Of a stretch of 64,000 nucleotides of DNA, positions 16,197 through 24,579 are shown in pieces. The notes below the pieces were generated by a model. That model was not told the origin of the DNA. It worked only from the letters and a program-made list of their open reading frames with translations, and ran no database searches. Source of the DNA: Suilimivivens sp963650485. Its GTDB lineage: Bacteria; Bacillota; Clostridia; Lachnospirales; Lachnospiraceae. Made by a program: the position numbers and the translations under genes. Position 1 is the stretch's first letter. Each line of letters opens with the position of its first letter. The stretch covers positions 1 to 64,000 of the forward strand of contig CAVJLN010000010.1 in NCBI GenBank assembly GCA_963650485.1, in the 5' to 3' direction.

Positions 16197-17834
16197 TCAG
16201 CTACGGTTCTGTGCTTCTACCAGACGCATTCCGCAGTACTGTTCACGAAGCTTCGGCTTCTCAATCTTACCGGTAGGATTTCTCGGAATGTCAGCAAATA
16301 CAACCTTATGCGGCCGTTTGTAACGGGGAAGCTTCTGGCAGAACTCATTCACTTCTTCCTCCGTACAGGATTTATCCGGCTTTAACTCAATCACGGCAAG
16401 GGTCGTCTCGCCCAGACGTTTATCCGGAATACCAATGACTGCCACATCATGAATGGCATCTATGTTGCGCAGGAAATCCTCGATCTGTACCGGATAAATG
16501 TTCTCGCCACCACTGATAATGACATCCTTTTTACGGTCTACCAGGAAGATGAAGCCGTCCTCATCCATCTGTGCCATGTCACCGGTATAAAGCCAGCCTT
16601 CGCCATCCATGACTTCCTTCGTTGCTTCTTCATCATTATAATAACAGGTCATTACTCCGGGTCCCTTAACCGCAAGCTCGCCAACCTCTCCCTGTGGAAC
16701 CTCATTCCGTTTTTCGTCCACAATCTTAACCTTCCAGCCAAAGCCCGGCTTACCGATCGCGCCAACTTTATCAATATTTTCTACTCCAAGATGAACACAT
16801 CCGGGACCGATGGACTCACTTAAGCCATAGTTGGTATCATACTGATGGTTCGGGAAATAACGCTTCCAGTGCTTGATCAGGCTCGGCGGTACCGGCTGTG
16901 CGCCGATATGCATGAGTCTCCATTGAGACAGATCATAATCCTCCAGCTTCACTCTTCCGCTGTCTAATGCTTCCAGAATATCCTGTGCCCACGGAACTAA
17001 AAGCCACACGATCGTACACTTTTCTTTGGATATCGCATCCAATATGTATTCCGGTCTGGTTCCCTTTAACAGAACCGCCCTGCTTCCGGACAAAAGAGAA
17101 CCGAACCAGTGCATCTTCGCACCCGTATGATATAACGGAGGAATGCACAGGAACACATCGTCCCTAGTCTGTCCGTGATGATTCTGCTCCACACGGCAGG
17201 CGTGGATCAGACTTTCATGATTATGTAAGATTGCTTTCGGGAATCCCGTTGTTCCGGAAGAAAAATAAATTGCCGCATCATCCTGTTCTGTAAGAGGAAT
17301 CTTCGGTGCCACACTGGAACAGTTTGAAGTCAGTGAACTGTAATCCTCTGCAAAGGTCGGACAATTATCTCCTACGAAGAACAATAGGCGGTTGCGGATG
17401 ATTTCATCTGCAATCTCCTCCACACGCCCGATAAATTCAGGTCCGAATACCAGTACATCAGCCTCGGCCTTTTCTACACAATACTGGATTTCATCCGGCG
17501 CATAACGGAAGTTCAGTGGAACGGCAAGCGCTCCCGTTTTCATAATTCCGAAATAAATCGGCAGCCATTCCAGGCAGTTCATTAACAGAATTGCCACCTT
17601 GTCCCCCTTCTTAATTCCCCTTGAAATCAGCAGGTTGGCAAACCGGTTCGCCTTCTCATCAAATACCCGCCATGTAATCTCCCTGCGATAATGGGTCATC
17701 GGATTGGGTTCTATCAGTTCATACTCCTTCCAGGTAACTCTCCGGATCTCTTTGACCTCCGGATTAATTTCCACCAGACAGACCTCATCCCCATAACTTC
17801 TGCTGTTCTGTTCCAATACATCTACAATTGTCAT
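16197..17834 (-). CDS. AMP-dependent acyl-CoA synthetase/ligase
   Basis: The 545-residue ANL-superfamily enzyme should adenylate a carboxylic acid and transfer it to CoA. The P-loop YFSSGTTGFPKA is at 190-201, the A5 region YGLSESIG near 345, the hinge motif GWLYTGD...DRKKDVIISGGENIYP near 415-445, and the catalytic lysine is Lys523 in NPTGKIEKPK. Near residues 38-52 there is a short insertion (EYELIEPNPMTHYRRE) before the first conserved block. The acid cannot be read from sequence; medium- or long-chain fatty acids or aromatic acids are possible. It is not close to the bile-acid ligase BaiB that I know. Its promoter at 17923-17951 also serves the symporter downstream. Confidence 0.88.
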   Translation of the reverse strand: MTIVDVLEQNSRSYGDEVCLVEINPEVKEIRRVTWKEYELIEPNPMTHYRREITWRVFDEKANRFANLLISRGIKKGDKVAILLMNCLEWLPIYFGIMKTGALAVPLNFRYAPDEIQYCVEKAEADVLVFGPEFIGRVEEIADEIIRNRLLFFVGDNCPTFAEDYSSLTSNCSSVAPKIPLTEQDDAAIYFSSGTTGFPKAILHNHESLIHACRVEQNHHGQTRDDVFLCIPPLYHTGAKMHWFGSLLSGSRAVLLKGTRPEYILDAISKEKCTIVWLLVPWAQDILEALDSGRVKLEDYDLSQWRLMHIGAQPVPPSLIKHWKRYFPNHQYDTNYGLSESIGPGCVHLGVENIDKVGAIGKPGFGWKVKIVDEKRNEVPQGEVGELAVKGPGVMTCYYNDEEATKEVMDGEGWLYTGDMAQMDEDGFIFLVDRKKDVIISGGENIYPVQIEDFLRNIDAIHDVAVIGIPDKRLGETTLAVIELKPDKSCTEEEVNEFCQKLPRYKRPHKVVFADIPRNPTGKIEKPKLREQYCGMRLVEAQNRS

Positions 17835-17922
17835 TTTCCTGCTCCTTTGTTGTTCGATAACTCTTTTTGTTGTGTATACTCATTATGTTGTTCTTTTGCA
17901 CTTTAACGCTTTTACCTATTGA

Positions 17923-17951
17923 AGTATACCCTTACAGACATTATTTGTCAA
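17923..17951 (-). promoter_or_regulatory. Strong promoter of the acyl-CoA ligase/symporter unit
   Basis: A perfect TTGACA is followed after exactly 17 bases by TATACT on the minus strand. The leader is about 80 bases and AAAGGAG precedes the ATG. Confidence 0.8.
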
Positions 17952-18023
17952 GAAAAAGGCAACAGACCATTCTATGTCGGCTTTCAAATATTGTCTATTC
18001 TGTAATTCTTTTGCATCTATCCC

Positions 18024-18062
18024 AACAAAAACAGACAGCACAGAATCCCTTCCATGCTGTCC
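18024..18062 (-). terminator. Terminator of thyX
   Basis: On the minus strand GGACAGCA and TGCTGTC pair around a 14-16-base loop, followed by TGTTTTTGTT. The rest of 17835-18106 is the ligase promoter and leader. Confidence 0.8.
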
Positions 18063-18106
18063 TATTACACACAACTAAAATTATTGTCTATTCAGTTACC
18101 GGAAAA

Positions 18107-18784
18107 TTACACTTCCTTCTTGGGCTTCCGTCCACAGCACTTTGTCTCGGTACAGAATCCGGTAACCTCACACTTCGGCTGAAAATAATTCTCGGTTAAG
18201 AACTTCCACTCTTCCGAGTAATTACTGAGTTCCGCCTTCATATCGTTCATCAGCCGGCGAAACTCCCAATATGCTCTCGTACAGAGTCTCTGATGAGACA
18301 TATCCACGAGATTCCTTAAATTGGTACGAAGTACCACCTTGCTTTCCATTCCAAGCGGAAGAAGCATACCCACATCCTCACGCGGCAGCTCCATCGCTTC
18401 CAGCTTCTGCATTGCCGTAAGAATCTCTTCCATGGCATGCTCATAAATCGCTTTCGCCTCTTCATTACCAGCAATCGTCGGCGGCGTCACATATGGAAAG
18501 CCCTTCTGATAATTGATATATCTGGTAGAAGCCTGCAGTCTTGTCGGGCTGCCTCCGATATGGGTATATAATTCACGGATCACTCTTGCGGAATATCCTT
18601 CGAGAATCATGTAAACCTGCGGATACTCCCAGGTTCTTCCGTGTCCGGAAGAAAGGCAGTCCAGTCCTCTCTTATAGTTACGGTCTTCTTTCGTGATGTC
18701 GGCTCCCCAGCATACACCGGCCTCACGCCCGATCAGACTGATTGGATCCTTTGTGGTTTCATTTTGAATTATGATCTTTCCCAT
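18107..18784 (-). CDS. thyX: ThyX-like flavin-dependent thymidylate synthase
   Basis: The 225-residue protein is of the ThyX family, which makes dTMP from dUMP using methylene-tetrahydrofolate, FAD and NADPH. Supporting features are SSGHGRTWEYPQVYMILEGYSARVIRE (about 45-71) and SPTRLQASTRYINYQ (79-93), which aligns with the end of the ThyX signature. The RHR triplet of the canonical RHRx7S motif is not present at the expected position (the region reads YTHIGG). The C terminus is cysteine-rich (CEVTGFCTETKCC). A divergent ThyX branch of Clostridia is the likeliest identity. It follows the palindromic repeat at 18842-18902 and has its own terminator. Confidence 0.8.
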   Translation of the reverse strand: MGKIIIQNETTKDPISLIGREAGVCWGADITKEDRNYKRGLDCLSSGHGRTWEYPQVYMILEGYSARVIRELYTHIGGSPTRLQASTRYINYQKGFPYVTPPTIAGNEEAKAIYEHAMEEILTAMQKLEAMELPREDVGMLLPLGMESKVVLRTNLRNLVDMSHQRLCTRAYWEFRRLMNDMKAELSNYSEEWKFLTENYFQPKCEVTGFCTETKCCGRKPKKEV

Positions 18785-18814
18785 CTTTGTTCTCTTCTCT
18801 CCGTTCGTTTATAT

Positions 18815-18903
18815 GGTCTGCTTCGCAGGATATTTGCTCGTTAATGAGCCCCGAAAACCAAATGTCTGTTTCACAGCCGCTTGGTTTTCTTTGGGCTCAT
18901 TAC
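18815..18903. repeat. Palindromic intergenic element, well-preserved copy
   Basis: Arms 18842-18861 and 18881-18902 pair almost perfectly (TAATGAGCCC...GAAAACCAA on one side), closing a 19-base loop. The flank ATTTGCTCGTT and a TCTGCTTCGCAGGA hairpin are shared with the decayed copy at 1664-1752. The last 11 codons of the UPF0104 gene are read from one arm of this element, so its stop codon lies in the loop region. Confidence 0.82.
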
Positions 18904-19929
18904 ATTATACATCACCTCATTAATTCTCTGCAAGAGCACAATAAGTCCGCCAATTGCAAATGGGACGATCCAGGTCACGAAACGGAATACCAGAATTGCC
19001 GGTACGGTCACGGATTCCGGTAAGAAGAACCCAAACAGGAGAAGGAAAACGAATTCCAGCGAACCGATTCCGGAGGGCGCCGGAATCACACCTGCAAGCA
19101 TATAGGCAACTGCCATCAGGCACACATTTAAGAAGAAATCCGGGAACTCCTGTCCACGGAACATATAGGCCGGAATGAGATACACCATAAGAAGCATCCC
19201 CATACTTTTAAGCAAAACCAGAAGGAAGCCGCCCTTTTTCCGAAAGACCACCTTCCCGGTATCATTTAAAAGCCCGGCCTGTTCTTTGCCCTTCTGCAGT
19301 GTTTTCTGTAAAGAAGGGAATTTCCCGGACAGCTTATCACATCCCCAGTTCACAAATTGCAGCACCTTAGAAGAAGCTGCAACAGAAAGCATGACCACCA
19401 CAATCACAAAGGTGATGAGAACACCCACCACCATATATTTCCCATAAGATGTACAGATCTCATCCATTTTCCCGGATGTAAGCAGGAACAGAAATCCGCT
19501 CACACCAAGAAGCATCACGGCAATTTTCTTTAACACAAACTGAAGCATCGAAATGCCCGTTCCCTGTGCCGGTGGAATATCTTTTTTTGACAGATAATAA
19601 ATCTGTGCAATTCCTGATCCGCTCCCCAATGTAATCAGGCGGTAAAATTCACAGCAATAGGCTACTTTTATCGACTCCCACAGCGGATAAGCGTTTCCGG
19701 ATAACCGTACCACGCCCTGCATGACGGCTCCTTCCATAAAGAAAAAGCCACCTGCAAGCAGACAGCATATGACAATCTCATAGAAAGACAATGCCCGAAT
19801 TCCACTTATAATGTCTTCTAAAGAATCCCGGTAAAAAACCAGCGCTGCTGCCAGCAGGATCCCTACCAGCAGCAGACTGATGATTCCGCTATATTTTCTT
19901 TTCTTCCCTTTTCCTTTTTCTCTCTTCAT
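18871..19929 (-). CDS. UPF0104 (YbhN/MprF flippase-like) membrane protein
   Basis: The 352-residue integral membrane protein matches the lysylphosphatidylglycerol synthase transmembrane region family (UPF0104), which includes the flippase half of MprF without the synthase domain. Eight or so membrane segments follow a very basic N terminus (MKREKGKGKKRK). Family marks include GSGSGIAQIYYLSKKDIPPAQG near residue 105 and GVIPAPSGIGSLEFVFLLLFG near residue 290. A lipid-flipping or lipid-linked transport role is inferred from the family only. I chose the ATG at 19929 because AAAGG lies 6 bases before it. The tail VMSPKKTKRL is encoded by an inserted repeat arm, suggesting that the original C terminus was replaced. 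Confidence 0.85.
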   Translation of the reverse strand: MKREKGKGKKRKYSGIISLLLVGILLAAALVFYRDSLEDIISGIRALSFYEIVICCLLAGGFFFMEGAVMQGVVRLSGNAYPLWESIKVAYCCEFYRLITLGSGSGIAQIYYLSKKDIPPAQGTGISMLQFVLKKIAVMLLGVSGFLFLLTSGKMDEICTSYGKYMVVGVLITFVIVVVMLSVAASSKVLQFVNWGCDKLSGKFPSLQKTLQKGKEQAGLLNDTGKVVFRKKGGFLLVLLKSMGMLLMVYLIPAYMFRGQEFPDFFLNVCLMAVAYMLAGVIPAPSGIGSLEFVFLLLFGFFLPESVTVPAILVFRFVTWIVPFAIGGLIVLLQRINEVMYNVMSPKKTKRL

Positions 19930-20050
19930 GTATCCTTTCTTCATATCATATGACTCATAACTATTACAACGACTCAGTTACAGACCACTTGAAACCATTT
20001 TATATGGAATTCCTACAGTAGTTCTGAATCCCATTTTCTTCCCATTCTTC

Positions 20051-21451
20051 TTAATCTGCCTTCTTATAGTTCTCATAGCTCGGCTTCTTGTGCGGCGTTG
20101 CATTCCAAAGCTTTTCTGCTTCCGGTGCCCACTGCTTGGCGTAAGCATGGCACTTCTCACATAAATGCTCTGCCGTTTCCGGGGACTGGAGATCGGTGGA
20201 CTTTGCTCCGGTTTCCTTTACCATGTGCTGCAAAATCTCCGGATTTTCCAGCATCGGGCAGGGTCTTAAATGATTCTCATTGAACGGCTGGTTATTATAA
20301 TATGCCATAAACAGCGGGGAGTGCAGGATCTCAAGCAGACTGCTTGTCCGGATGTTGGCATTTGAGTAATGAATGAATACACAAGGCTCTGCATCACCGT
20401 TCGCATTGATATGGAAATAATTCCGTCCACCGGCAATACATCCGCCAACATATTCTCCATCATTCTGGAAGTCCATGGTAAAGATGCCCTTGCCATGTGT
20501 CATATTACGGATTTCACGTACACGCTCACGCATATATTTTCTCTGCTCCATGGTAGGAAGAAGCTCCACAGCCGCATCGTTTCCTACCGGCATGTAATGA
20601 AAGTACAGAGAATAGCGGCATCCCTTTTCCACTATCAGATCAATGAATTCATCACTGGTTACGGTTTCAATATTCTGTGAAGTATAGCAGATGGATGTTC
20701 CGAAGATTAATCCATACTCCTTCAGCAGATCCATCGCCTGCATCACCTTCTCAAACACTCCTGTTCCACGACGCAGGTCATTCACCTCTGAGAATCCTTC
20801 CAGACTGATCGCCAGATAAAGGTTTCCAAGCCTTACCATCTCCCGACAAAGCGCTTCATTCACCAGAGTACCGTTTGTATAAGCAAGGAACGCACAATCA
20901 TGATGCTTTTCACACAGTCTTAAAATATCATCCTTACGAACCAGCGGTTCTCCGCCTGTAAACATATAGAAGTAAATTCCGAGCTCCTTTCCCTGTGTGA
21001 TGATATCGTCCATTTCCTTGAAGGTCAGGTTCAGACGGTTGCCATACTCTGCTGCCCAGCATCCGGTACAATGCAGATTGCAGGCACTGGTCGGGTCCAT
21101 CAGAATCAGCCACGGAATGTTGCACTTCTGTACCTCTCTTATCTTCCGGATCGTCTTCGTTCCATGAAAAAAGGCTTCATAGCCAAGGTTTAGAGCTGTC
21201 ATTTTTAATACATATGGATCGACCTCATCTAAGAGACGATGAATATATTTGTTTAGGGTTCCGTCCTGATCACAGACCATCTGCTTTGCCTTATCATAAT
21301 CAATATCAATTTTTTCGCCATCCATATATTTCTGCATCAGGTCAATCAGCTTTACGATTTCACCCTCAGGATTTTTATTGAGGTTCTTTAAGGTAACGTC
21401 CAGTGCAGTACCAAACGCAGCTCTTCCTGCTGCATGTGTCATAGCTCCCAT
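20051..21451 (-). CDS. Radical SAM protein with cysteine-rich C terminus
   Basis: The 466-residue protein has the radical SAM cluster motif CxxxCxxC at Cys124, Cys128 and Cys131 (SACNLHCTGCW), followed by the GGEPL motif near residue 165 and a TIM-barrel core. A distinct N-terminal region (1-115) precedes the barrel, and several cysteines follow near residues 335-450 (GGCIAGG, CVF, CP, CEKCHAYA), probably holding a SPASM-type auxiliary cluster. The start has GCAGGAGG 9 bases upstream. The UPF0104 protein gene lies about 120 bases downstream on the same strand with no terminator between, so they may act together. The substrate is unknown. Confidence 0.85.
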   Translation of the reverse strand: MGAMTHAAGRAAFGTALDVTLKNLNKNPEGEIVKLIDLMQKYMDGEKIDIDYDKAKQMVCDQDGTLNKYIHRLLDEVDPYVLKMTALNLGYEAFFHGTKTIRKIREVQKCNIPWLILMDPTSACNLHCTGCWAAEYGNRLNLTFKEMDDIITQGKELGIYFYMFTGGEPLVRKDDILRLCEKHHDCAFLAYTNGTLVNEALCREMVRLGNLYLAISLEGFSEVNDLRRGTGVFEKVMQAMDLLKEYGLIFGTSICYTSQNIETVTSDEFIDLIVEKGCRYSLYFHYMPVGNDAAVELLPTMEQRKYMRERVREIRNMTHGKGIFTMDFQNDGEYVGGCIAGGRNYFHINANGDAEPCVFIHYSNANIRTSSLLEILHSPLFMAYYNNQPFNENHLRPCPMLENPEILQHMVKETGAKSTDLQSPETAEHLCEKCHAYAKQWAPEAEKLWNATPHKKPSYENYKKAD

Positions 21452-21571
21452 CTTCGTATCCTCCTGCTTCTTTTGTAAAATATAACAGATCCCCGATCCC
21501 CGGTTCACGCTTTCGTGTTATCTTGTTCTCTTGATTTCAGAATACATAAACTGTTTTTAAAGATAAATGGA

Positions 21572-21610
21572 CAAAAAAAAGACAATGCATGAAATTTATA
21601 CATTGTCTTA
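21572..21610 (-). terminator. Terminator of the purine gene cluster
   Basis: On the minus strand AAGACAATG and CATTGTCTT form the stem, followed by seven U. It lies about 60 bases past the stop of the PurF-like gene. Confidence 0.88.
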
Positions 21611-21671
21611 ATTTTGCTTAATTTTTAAGCACTTTTGTTAAAATGTCTATTGCTTTTGTCCCATATCTTTC

Positions 21672-23078
21672 TTATTCCCTGCCATCCCAGCAGTAGGTAC
21701 AGAGCCTGCAGCGGTCGATTCCAACAGATGCAATCATGTCATCCAGACGGTGGAACCGTAAGGAAGTAAAGTTCAACTGTACGCCGATCCGCTTTACCAT
21801 CTCCTGATACTCGAAAGAGTCCGGATTGGAATACGCACTTAAATTCACATCAGCTGCATTTCCGGTCATTTCCTTAATCGTTCTTCTGGTAATCAGTTCC
21901 ATCTCGGATGAAGAACGTGAGAAATTCAGATACTTACATCCATATAATAACGGTGGGCATGCCGTACGGATATGTACTTCTTTCGCTCCGCTCTGGTACA
22001 GGAATTCGGTTGTTTCCCGAAGCTGTGTACCACGTACAATGGAATCGTCAATCAGCAGAAGGCTCTTGTCCTTGATCAGGTCATGTACCGGAATCAGCTT
22101 CATCTTTGCAATCATATTCCGCTGACTCTGGATCGTCGGCATAAAGGAACGAGGCCACGTTGGCGTATACTTGATAAACGGTCTGGAAAAGGGAATTCCG
22201 GACGCATTGGAATATCCGATTGCATGTGCTACACCAGAATCCGGAACACCAGCCACATTATCCGGATGCACATCATCCCTCTTTGCAAGGAGTGCACCAC
22301 AGTTGTAACGCATCTTCTCTACACTGATGCCCTCGTAGGAAGAAGACGGATAACCGTAATATACCCAGAGAAAGGTACAGATCTTCATATCCTTACCTGG
22401 TGAAACCAGTGACGTTACTGATTCCGGCGTCACAATAACGATTTCTCCGGGGCCTAACTCCTTTTCATCCACATAACCGAGGTTCAGATAGGCAAAGCTT
22501 TCAAAGGAAATACAGTAAGCATCCTCCTTTTTTCCAACTACAACCGGCGTTCTCCCAAGCCGGTCTCTGGAAGCATAAATTCCCTTGGGTGTCAGCAGCA
22601 CCACTGTCATGGAACCATCAATCACTTCCTGCACATACTGCAGACCTTCGATCAGATTGTCCTTCTGATTGATAATGGCTGCCACAAGCTCGGTTGCATT
22701 GATATCCCCGCCGCTCATTTCAAGGAAATGGGAATGTCCCGAGGAAAACAGCTTTTCAACGATAGCTTCCACGTTATTGATCTTACCAACGGTCATGATC
22801 GCATAAGTACCATGATGAGAACGCACAAGCAGAGGCTGTGGTTCATAATCTGAAATACAGCCGATTCCCAGGTAACCCTGCATTTCATTTACATCCTTGT
22901 CAAACTTAGTCCGGAAAGGCGCATTCTCAATATTGTGAATGGCTCTTTCAAAACCGGTCTCTTTATTATATACGGCCATACCTGCCCTTCTGGTTCCCAG
23001 ATGGGAATGGTAGTCCGTACCGAAAAACAAGTCAAATACGCAATCCTTCTTTGACGCTACGCCAAAAAATCCACCCAT
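21672..23078 (-). CDS. Amidophosphoribosyltransferase-like protein with degenerate glutaminase domain
   Basis: The 468-residue protein aligns with PurF over its full length. The phosphoribosyltransferase half is intact: the PRPP loop is LLLIDDSIVRGTQLRE near residue 345. Cysteines expected for the 4Fe-4S cluster of Bacillus-type PurF are present (KICTFLW, ACPPLLYGC and CRLCTYC at the end). The glutaminase half is not normal. The mature N-terminal cysteine nucleophile is absent (MGGFFGVAS), HRGQES is replaced by HLGTRRAG and the NG oxyanion pair by VGK. It may use ammonia, pair with another glutaminase, or be regulatory; an ordinary PurF is probably elsewhere in the genome. It follows purC and purB with a 39-base gap and a good ribosome binding site. 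Confidence 0.85.
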   Translation of the reverse strand: MGGFFGVASKKDCVFDLFFGTDYHSHLGTRRAGMAVYNKETGFERAIHNIENAPFRTKFDKDVNEMQGYLGIGCISDYEPQPLLVRSHHGTYAIMTVGKINNVEAIVEKLFSSGHSHFLEMSGGDINATELVAAIINQKDNLIEGLQYVQEVIDGSMTVVLLTPKGIYASRDRLGRTPVVVGKKEDAYCISFESFAYLNLGYVDEKELGPGEIVIVTPESVTSLVSPGKDMKICTFLWVYYGYPSSSYEGISVEKMRYNCGALLAKRDDVHPDNVAGVPDSGVAHAIGYSNASGIPFSRPFIKYTPTWPRSFMPTIQSQRNMIAKMKLIPVHDLIKDKSLLLIDDSIVRGTQLRETTEFLYQSGAKEVHIRTACPPLLYGCKYLNFSRSSSEMELITRRTIKEMTGNAADVNLSAYSNPDSFEYQEMVKRIGVQLNFTSLRFHRLDDMIASVGIDRCRLCTYCWDGRE

Positions 23079-23117
23079 AAATATATTCCTTTCCTTAAAA
23101 CTACCCTCATGATTTAT

Positions 23118-24569
23118 TTATACATTGATCTCAACCTTTACGCCAAGTAAATCCCGGTTATCCTGTAAGATCGGCGAAATCACCTTTCTTAAGAACGCTT
23201 CTACCTGTTCTCTGGAACGCCCCACATAACGGGACGGCTCCATAGTCTTCTGTAAGTCTTCAAGAGTCATATGGAATTCGGGATCTGCCGCAATCAGCTC
23301 CAAAAGATTGTTTTCCTTTCCTTCCTGCTTCACATTCTTACCGGCTTCCATGGATAACTCACGGATCTTTTCATGCAGTTCCTGACGGTTTCCACCCATC
23401 TTTACGGCATCCATCATGATATTCTCGGTTGCCATAAACGGAAGCTCGCTTAACATATGCTTCTCAATGACCTTCGGATAAACCACCAACCCATCGACAA
23501 CATTAAGACACAGGTCCAGGATTCCGTCAATTGCAAGGAACGCTTCCGGAATGGATAGTCTCTTATTGGCAGAATCATCCAATGTACGCTCAAACCACTG
23601 GGTTGCAGAGGTAATTGCCGGATTCAGCGCATCGATCATCACGTAACGGGAAAGAGATGCAATCCGTTCACTTCTCATCGGGTTTCTCTTATAGGCCATG
23701 GCAGAAGATCCGATCTGGTTCTTTTCAAACGGCTCTTCCACCTCCTTAAGGTGCTGCAGCAGACGGATATCATTGGACATCTTATGGGCACTGGCTGCAA
23801 TTCCTGCAAGGACATTGGCAACTCTCGTATCCACTTTGCGGGAATAGGTCTGTCCGGAAACCGGATAGCATTCCTTAAAGCCCATCTTCTGTGCGATCAT
23901 CGGATCAATCTTGTCGATGGTCTCCTGATCTCCGTTGAACAGTTCAAGGAAAGAAGCCTGCGTTCCTGTGGTTCCCTTGGAGCCAAGAAGCTTCATCCCC
24001 GAAAGCACATGGTCAAGATCCTCGAGATCCAGGCAGAATTCCTGCATCCATAAGGTAGCACGCTTTCCGACGGTAGTCGGCTGTGCCGGCTGGAAATGGG
24101 TAAATGCCAGTGTCGGCTGTGCCTTGTATTTATCTGCGAAGTCTGCAAGCTCTTTTAAAACATTAACGAGCTTTTTCTTCACAAGACGGAGTGCTTCTGT
24201 CATCACGATAATATCGGTATTATCACCCACATAGCAGCTTGTTGCGCCAAGGTGGATAATGCCGGCAGCCTTCGGGCACTGCTGTCCGTAAGCATAAACG
24301 TGGCTCATGACATCGTGGCGCACTTCCTTTTCTCTTGCTTTGGCCACATCATAGTTGATATCATCGGCATGGCTCTTTAATTCATCAATCTGTTCTTTGG
24401 TAATGACCGGCTTTCCATCCTGGGAAAGTCCCAGTTCCATTTCGGTCTCTGCGAGAGCAATCCAGAGCTTACGCCAGGTACGGAACTTCATATCCGGAGA
24501 AAAGATATACTGCATGTCCTTACTGGCATAACGCTCCGACAAAGGGCTTACATATCTGTCTGTACTCAT
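23118..24569 (-). CDS. purB: Adenylosuccinate lyase
   Basis: The 483-residue enzyme of the fumarase/aspartase superfamily cleaves SAICAR to AICAR and adenylosuccinate to AMP. The superfamily signature GSSAMAYKRNP lies near residue 290 and supplies the flexible catalytic loop; HDVMSHVYAYGQ near residue 85 and TSCYVGDNTD match other active-site blocks. I chose ATG 24569 (MSTDRYVSPL) since AGGAGG lies 6 bases before it. It follows purC by 10 bases, so SAICAR synthesis and cleavage are encoded in order. Confidence 0.96.
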   Translation of the reverse strand: MSTDRYVSPLSERYASKDMQYIFSPDMKFRTWRKLWIALAETEMELGLSQDGKPVITKEQIDELKSHADDINYDVAKAREKEVRHDVMSHVYAYGQQCPKAAGIIHLGATSCYVGDNTDIIVMTEALRLVKKKLVNVLKELADFADKYKAQPTLAFTHFQPAQPTTVGKRATLWMQEFCLDLEDLDHVLSGMKLLGSKGTTGTQASFLELFNGDQETIDKIDPMIAQKMGFKECYPVSGQTYSRKVDTRVANVLAGIAASAHKMSNDIRLLQHLKEVEEPFEKNQIGSSAMAYKRNPMRSERIASLSRYVMIDALNPAITSATQWFERTLDDSANKRLSIPEAFLAIDGILDLCLNVVDGLVVYPKVIEKHMLSELPFMATENIMMDAVKMGGNRQELHEKIRELSMEAGKNVKQEGKENNLLELIAADPEFHMTLEDLQKTMEPSRYVGRSREQVEAFLRKVISPILQDNRDLLGVKVEINV

Positions 24570-24579
24570 TCCCTTCCTC

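Noticed and set aside
16197..17834. Bile-acid-CoA ligase (BaiB)
   Set aside because: The protein has the general ligase motifs but does not resemble BaiB in its N-terminal half as I remember it, and no bai genes are nearby.
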